Source of the DNA: Neurospora intermedia | Taxonomy: Eukaryota > Ascomycota > Sordariomycetes > Sordariales > Sordariaceae | Length of the DNA stretch: 64,000 nt | Reading direction: 5' to 3' | Assembly (NCBI GenBank): GCA_037102815.1 | Contig: BTPP01000006.1 | Coordinates: 3,378,235-3,442,234 of the forward strand | Shown: positions 59,702-64,000 of the stretch, in pieces | Layout of the letters: every line of letters begins with the position of its first letter | Numbering within the stretch: position 1 is the first letter of the stretch | Notes under the pieces: generated by a model | What the model was told of the DNA's origin: nothing | Seen by the model: only the letters and a program-made list of their open reading frames with translations | The model's database searches: none | Program-made: the position numbers and the translations under genes

Positions 59702-60091
59702 TCAATCTCTCTTTGCTGGTCTCGCAGCAACAGGCCCAACTTCACTCAGACCGTGCTTCGGTCGTCCATCCCGGTCTGAGTCAACCCGAGGATCCAAGAA
59801 GTTAGCAATGCGTGAGCCATGAGGACCATAAGTTCCCTTGGGGGCATTGAAACCCACCCCGGATGCGATCTTTTGCGACTCCTGCGTTGATGTCGCCGCT
59901 TTTGCGTCGGGGACGTCGCCTGATGGAGGAGAGACTTGTGACTGCTTGGTCTCGGTCGCTGGGTTGACAACGGTGGAGGCTTGGTCATCGGGATAAGGAC
60001 CGCGCGTGTGAGGGTCATAGTCTGGCACCGTGGCCTGTTCGCGCTCTTTTGGGTTGAGAGCTTCCTTGATGTTTTCAATGATGCCGGACAT
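59702..60091 (-). CDS. Small hydrophilic DPRVDSDRD protein
   Basis: Intronless, 129 residues. The protein is highly polar and looks disordered, starting MSGIIENIKEALNPKERE and ending with Pro, Ala and Arg. The segment GPHGSRIANFLDPRVDSDRD is shared with many small ascomycete proteins that are induced by stress or during development and often carry it as repeats; here it occurs once. The function of the group is unclear, with membrane or protein protection under dehydration being a common guess. There is no signal peptide or membrane helix. The ATG is in good context and the frame lacks any competing family motif. I am confident that it is a gene. Confidence 0.75.
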   Translation of the reverse strand: MSGIIENIKEALNPKEREQATVPDYDPHTRGPYPDDQASTVVNPATETKQSQVSPPSGDVPDAKAATSTQESQKIASGVGFNAPKGTYGPHGSRIANFLDPRVDSDRDGRPKHGLSEVGPVAARPAKRD

Positions 60092-61229
60092 GATGGGCGC
60101 GCGGATGCGGTTGACCGCGGCTGAATTCGCTTGGTGGATGGAGGAGGCGGTCGCTTGGTTTTCACTCGTTCCAAGTTAGAGAGAGTCTGGATTCGGACAG
60201 ATTAACTGGAAATTCTGATTGAAGAGAAACAAGAGATGCGGTTTGCAGAATCGTTGCAAGCTCAGAGTTGGTTATGGCCAGGAGGCACAAGAAGACGAGA
60301 CGAGAGAACACAAATCGTAGCTGAAGCCATGACGTCATGGCTGTTGTGCTGGGTGTAGACGGGAGGTAAGAATGCGATAAGATAAGACACAACGGACATC
60401 GACCGACATCGACCGCCGTGGGCTGCATGGGATGACAGGCTGGAACCCTGCAGGGAGCCCGATGATCAACTTTACAACTGAAACATTTCACGACGAAACA
60501 ACTTCGGAATGACCAGTCCCATCTGCCAAGCGATCCAACATGATGGACCTTGACTTTGGACCCCTTCAGGTTTACCTTGACGGCCCCTAGATCCCATAGC
60601 GACATGGGGGCGTCTCAACATCGTCACATCCGACCGGACACAAGCAGTTTGCTGTCCAATTCGATCCTCGCTCGACTCTTGCAATATCTCCTCCCCAACG
60701 CAGTTGTTCTACAATGGCATTGGCCAGTTCCGATCAAAGTACGTCCCATTTACGGTGCTTCGAATCTGCCTCGTGCCTTTTTCCCGGATATTAACGAGTT
60801 CTCGGCAGGATCACATCTTGTGGGGTAACCTCCCGCCTGTGCTGCCGATATCCCCGAATCGGTGCGGTTTCCTCCATTTGGACGTTGTTGTCTACCTCCG
60901 GCCACACCGCACCCATGTTACCCTGTCTCGCCTGCGTTTGACCATCGAGTTTAGCCCGTGCTGCCTAGCCGTCATATACTACGAAGCGTTCCAATCGCCA
61001 GCCGCATTCGTCTCCGAACCCAGCCTGGCATTGTATACAACTCGAATGATCTACAGCACCAAGATCGTGTTTTCCGGCTAAAATCAGCCTGTCAAGCCGT
61101 GATGGACGGCCCTTCCCGCCAGGTTCTGGGCCCACAACGAACACGTACAAAAGGGCATCGCCAAAGTCGTTGGCATCACATCCAAGCCAGCACTCCTCAA
61201 CACACACACTCTCTCTCGTCGCTATCAAC
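60092..61229. other. Divergent promoter region, about 1.1 kb
   Basis: No convincing gene is seen. It lies between the small hydrophilic protein (leftward) and the secreted beta-propeller gene (rightward), so it probably carries both promoters. Several 70-150 codon frames overlap on both strands without motifs. Confidence 0.45.
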
Positions 61230-62452
61230 ATGGTTCATCTGTTGTCCAACTTGCTGGTCGGCCTCGCCCTGGCCCCGTCCGCCCTGGGCGCCACTTTGCT
61301 GGTTTCCCATTTCAGCGGACCTGTCTACACCCTCTCCCTGACCACCAGTGGCACCACCGGAAAACTTTCCATCACCTCGCAGGCTGGTGGCTGTGGCACA
61401 ACTCCTGCGTGGCTGGAATATTACAACGACACCAAGACAGCCTACTGCTTCGACGAGTCTTGGACTGGAAGTGGTGTCATCACGCAGTACAATGTGGGAA
61501 GCGACGGACGCCTTACTCAGTCTGGCCAAACCCGGACCAGTGGGAACACGGTCCACGGCAAGGTGTACGGAGGGTCCGATGGAAAGGGCTTCATTGCCAC
61601 GGCGCAGTAGTAAGTACCCCTCGATCCTCGACAAGACTTGTCGTCTGACCCCACCGCAGCTCCCCATCAACCATCACCACGTACAAACTTCCCCTCGGAC
61701 AAGGCCAGGTCCAGCTTGAGAAGTTCACCATGTCGCAACGTGGGCCGAATTCACGTCAGGATGTTCCTCATCCTCATGAGACTCAGCTTGACCCTACAGG
61801 AAAGTTCATGCTTGTTCCCGACCTGGGTGCCGACCTTATCCGCATCTTCAAGATCGACGCCAGCACCGGCCGCTTGACCGCATGCCCAGCTGGCCAGGCC
61901 TCGCCTGGCGACGGCCCGCGTCACGCACAGTGGTGGAAATCCGCTGACGGCGTCCTCCGCCTATACACCCTCAACGAGCTCGGCAATTCGGTTTCCTCTT
62001 GGAATGTGGTGTACCCCACCGACTCCAACGGTTGCCTCGCCCTCAGCAGAGCGCAGACACTTTCCACCTATGCTCCTGGCAAGAAGGGTGGTCCGACTAC
62101 CAAGGCTGCCGAGATTCGTGTTGCTGGCAATTTTCTGTACGCTTCCAACCGCGCAGATCAGACCTTTGGTTCCAACCAGGACTCAGTCGCTATCTACACT
62201 ATTGATTCTCAGACCGGTGCTATCGCCTGGAAGGAAGTCGCCAACTCGTACTCTTACTATCCTCGGACCTTTGACATCAACAAGGACGGCACCTTGGTTG
62301 CATTTGGTGGGCAGACGTCTTCCAATGTGGCCATCGTGTCGAGGGACCCTGCGACTGGCAAGCTTGGGAACTTGGTTGCTAACTTGCAGGTTGGTAATAA
62401 GGGTAGGGCTGGCGAGGAGGATGGCCTTAGTGCTGTCGTCTGGGTGGAGTAA
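61230..62452 (+). CDS. Secreted lactonase/carboxymuconate-cyclase-like beta-propeller
   Basis: Predicted 390 residues from two exons, 61230-61609 and 61660-62452. The 50-bp intron (GTAAGT, TCTGACC branch, CGCAG acceptor) joins in phase as TAQ-Y-SPSTITTYKL. The N-terminus is a clear signal peptide (MVHLLSNLLVGLALAPSALG). The rest matches the seven-bladed propeller of 6-phosphogluconolactonase and 3-carboxy-cis,cis-muconate cyclase: PHPHETQLDPTGKFMLVPDL, LGADLIRIF, GDGPRHAQWW, LYASNRADQTFG, YYPRTFDINKDG and a last blade VAIVSRDPATGKL. Secreted fungal members are common and mostly uncharacterised, so a lactone or aromatic-acid substrate is only inferred. It is the last gene before the subtelomere. 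Confidence 0.87.
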
Positions 62453-62658
62453 TTCGTTTAGATAATTCTCCCTTATGGGTTTCCGAACTTGGATTTTTTT
62501 CTCCTCTAGGTTTCCCGATTGGGGTTTTCTCTCGCTTCTCACCAAACCGGATAAAGTAACTATACAATGCGTTAATACACGAGATCTGTTAATAATACTA
62601 CTATTATAAGGTTAGCCAATTGCCTCGTGTTAATATATAGCAGCTTCTAACTAAAAAC
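62453..62658. other. Transition into AT-rich subtelomere
   Basis: The first 100 bp after the propeller stop have ordinary composition; from about 62560 the sequence turns AT-rich with TA-rich words. No gene is seen. Confidence 0.5.
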
Positions 62659-62952
62659 TACTATCGCTACTATCGCTACTATCACTACTGTCGCTACTGT
62701 CGCTACTGTCGCTACTGTCGCTACTGTCGCTACTGTCGCTACTGTCGCTACTATCGCTACTATCGCTACTGTCGCTACTGTCGCTACTGTCGCTACTGTC
62801 GCTACTATCGCTACTGTCGCTACTGTCGCTACTGTCGCTACTGTCGCTACTATCGCTACTGTCGCTACTATCGCTATCGTTACTACTATCGCTATTGTCG
62901 CTACTATTGCTATTGTCGCTATTGTCGCTATCGTCGCTATTATCGCTATTGT
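62659..62952 (+). repeat. Subtelomeric 9-bp minisatellite (TCGCTACTG)n
   Basis: About 30 tandem copies of TCGCTACTG or TCGCTACTA, the G/A difference being a TpG-to-TpA change of the RIP type. Copies decay at the right end (TCGCTATTG). The array is in frame for a repeated Ser-Asp-Ser type peptide on the minus strand, but no gene surrounds it. Confidence 0.93.
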
Positions 62953-63780
62953 ACTGTGGCCGATAGTTAATTAGCTAGAGCGGGGTCTATTGTAAGTTTA
63001 AAAACCTGTTAGTAGTTATTCTTATAATATTAGTCTTTTAAAGTACTTAAATATACGTTTAATAAATATTTAGAGGGCCGATATAGTAAGCGCTAGAACG
63101 ACTAGCGAGAGGTATAAAAAGAGATTTAAAATTATTATAAAAGAAAAATTTATAATAATATTATATTTAGAAAGTTTTTAATATAAAGCTTTTATTACAA
63201 GTATTACTACTATATTCCTATATATAAATAGGTACTATACTATAGTAGTATAGCTAACTTATAATTATATAAGTATAATATAGTAATTATATACATACGT
63301 ACTATAGTCCGTATATTAGACCTATAGTATACTCTATATAATTCTCGTACGTATATAGGATTCTCTTTCTATTCCTCGTATAATAATTCAAATCTTACCT
63401 TAGTACTTACTCGCGCCCTATAATAGCTTTCTTTTTTCTATATAAAATTAAGTTTTAAAAGCTAGTTAAAAATAAAATAATATTAAAAGAAAGTTTTTAA
63501 AAATATAAAGAATAAAAAACTATTATATATAAGAGGTTAAAAGGTTTATTATATATATTAAAAAATTAAAAAACTAATTTATTAATTAGTAAATTAAATT
63601 AAATTAATATATAATAGAATTTAAAAGTATATATACTAAAGGAAGAATTTTTATTAATTTTAAAGAAATATAATATATAAAATTAAAGAAAAAAAATACT
63701 AATTGAAAAGTAAATATAATAATTAAAAGATAAAACTATTAAAATTTAAATAATAATTAATTAATTAAAAATAAGGGACT
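62953..63780. other. Very AT-rich subtelomeric sequence, RIP-like
   Basis: Dominated by TA, TTAAA and ATAAT words with almost no CpA. No gene or readable transposon motif is seen. The composition resembles the transposon island, so it may be an old RIP-mutated repeat too decayed to name. A less biased 55-bp stretch (63781-63835, CTGCGAGTGGAGCGGAAGAG) separates it from the telomere. Confidence 0.6.
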
Positions 63781-63835
63781 CTTATAGAAAACTAGTACCT
63801 TCACTGCGAGTGGAGCGGAAGAGAGCCAGAGGCGG

Positions 63836-64000
63836 TTAGGGTTAGGGTTAGGGTTAGGGTTAGGCTTAGGGTTAGGGTTAGGGTTAGGGTTAGGGTTAGG
63901 GTTAGGGTTAGGGTTAGGGTTAGGGTTAGGGTTAGGGTTAGGGTTAGGGTTAGGGTTAGGGTTAGGGTTAGGGTTAGGGTTAGGGTTAGGGTTAGGGTTA
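63836..64000 (+). repeat. Telomere, (TTAGGG)n
   Basis: 165 bp of TTAGGG, about 27 units, running to the window edge with the G-rich strand on plus, so this is a right chromosome end. The fifth unit (63860-63865) is TTAGGC; all others are perfect. Confidence 0.99.

Overview
The window is the right end of a linear chromosome of a filamentous ascomycete, most likely a sordariomycete and perhaps Sordariales. Genes carry short introns (about 55-120 bp, a few near 250-280 bp) with GTRAGT donors and CTRAC branch points. Protein families are typically fungal: a CBM1 domain, a Zn2Cys6 regulator, fungal-type MFS transporters, an F-box protein and an MNN10-like glycosyltransferase. Repeats show the AT-rich, CpA-depleted signature of repeat-induced point mutation (RIP). 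The sequence ends in about 27 TTAGGG telomere units. The species cannot be named from this alone.

Left gene block (1-15.4 kb): a LaeA-like methyltransferase, a tRNA-Arg(ACG), a metallo-beta-lactamase-fold hydrolase, a secreted GH16 glucanase with a C-terminal CBM1, an F-box protein with an acidic tail, a 2.75-kb stretch without a convincing gene, and two small four-helix membrane proteins (one MARVEL-like).

Mobile-element island (15,434-36,997): three nested, RIP-degraded transposons whose borders can be read to the base. A Mutator-like (MULE) DNA transposon has 46-bp perfect terminal inverted repeats and an 8-bp target duplication. A Ty3/Gypsy element with 339-bp LTRs and TCCTC duplication sits inside its transposase. 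A second Ty3/Gypsy element with 256-bp LTRs and AGTGC duplication sits inside the pol of the first. Removing the insertions gives about 3.1 kb for the MULE and 11.2 kb for the outer Gypsy. The outer Gypsy carries an extra reading frame of about 750 codons between integrase and 3' LTR that I do not recognise; this is the best candidate here for something undescribed.

Right gene block (37.4-62.5 kb): an MFS sugar transporter with an in-frame TGA, a single-pass protein with a cysteine-containing ectodomain, a Nudix/eIF2B-like fusion, a Zn2Cys6 transcription factor, an MFS anion:cation symporter, a type II GT34-like glycosyltransferase, a small hydrophilic DPRVDSDRD protein and a secreted lactonase/cycloisomerase-like beta-propeller. 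These look like independent genes for nutrient uptake, cell-surface glycosylation and secretion. I see no biosynthetic cluster with a core synthase.

Subtelomere and telomere (62.5-64.0 kb): a 9-bp minisatellite of about 30 copies, a very AT-rich RIP-like stretch, a short ordinary-composition boundary and the telomere. Exon joins were checked for phase by hand. Start codons are judgement calls where stated.
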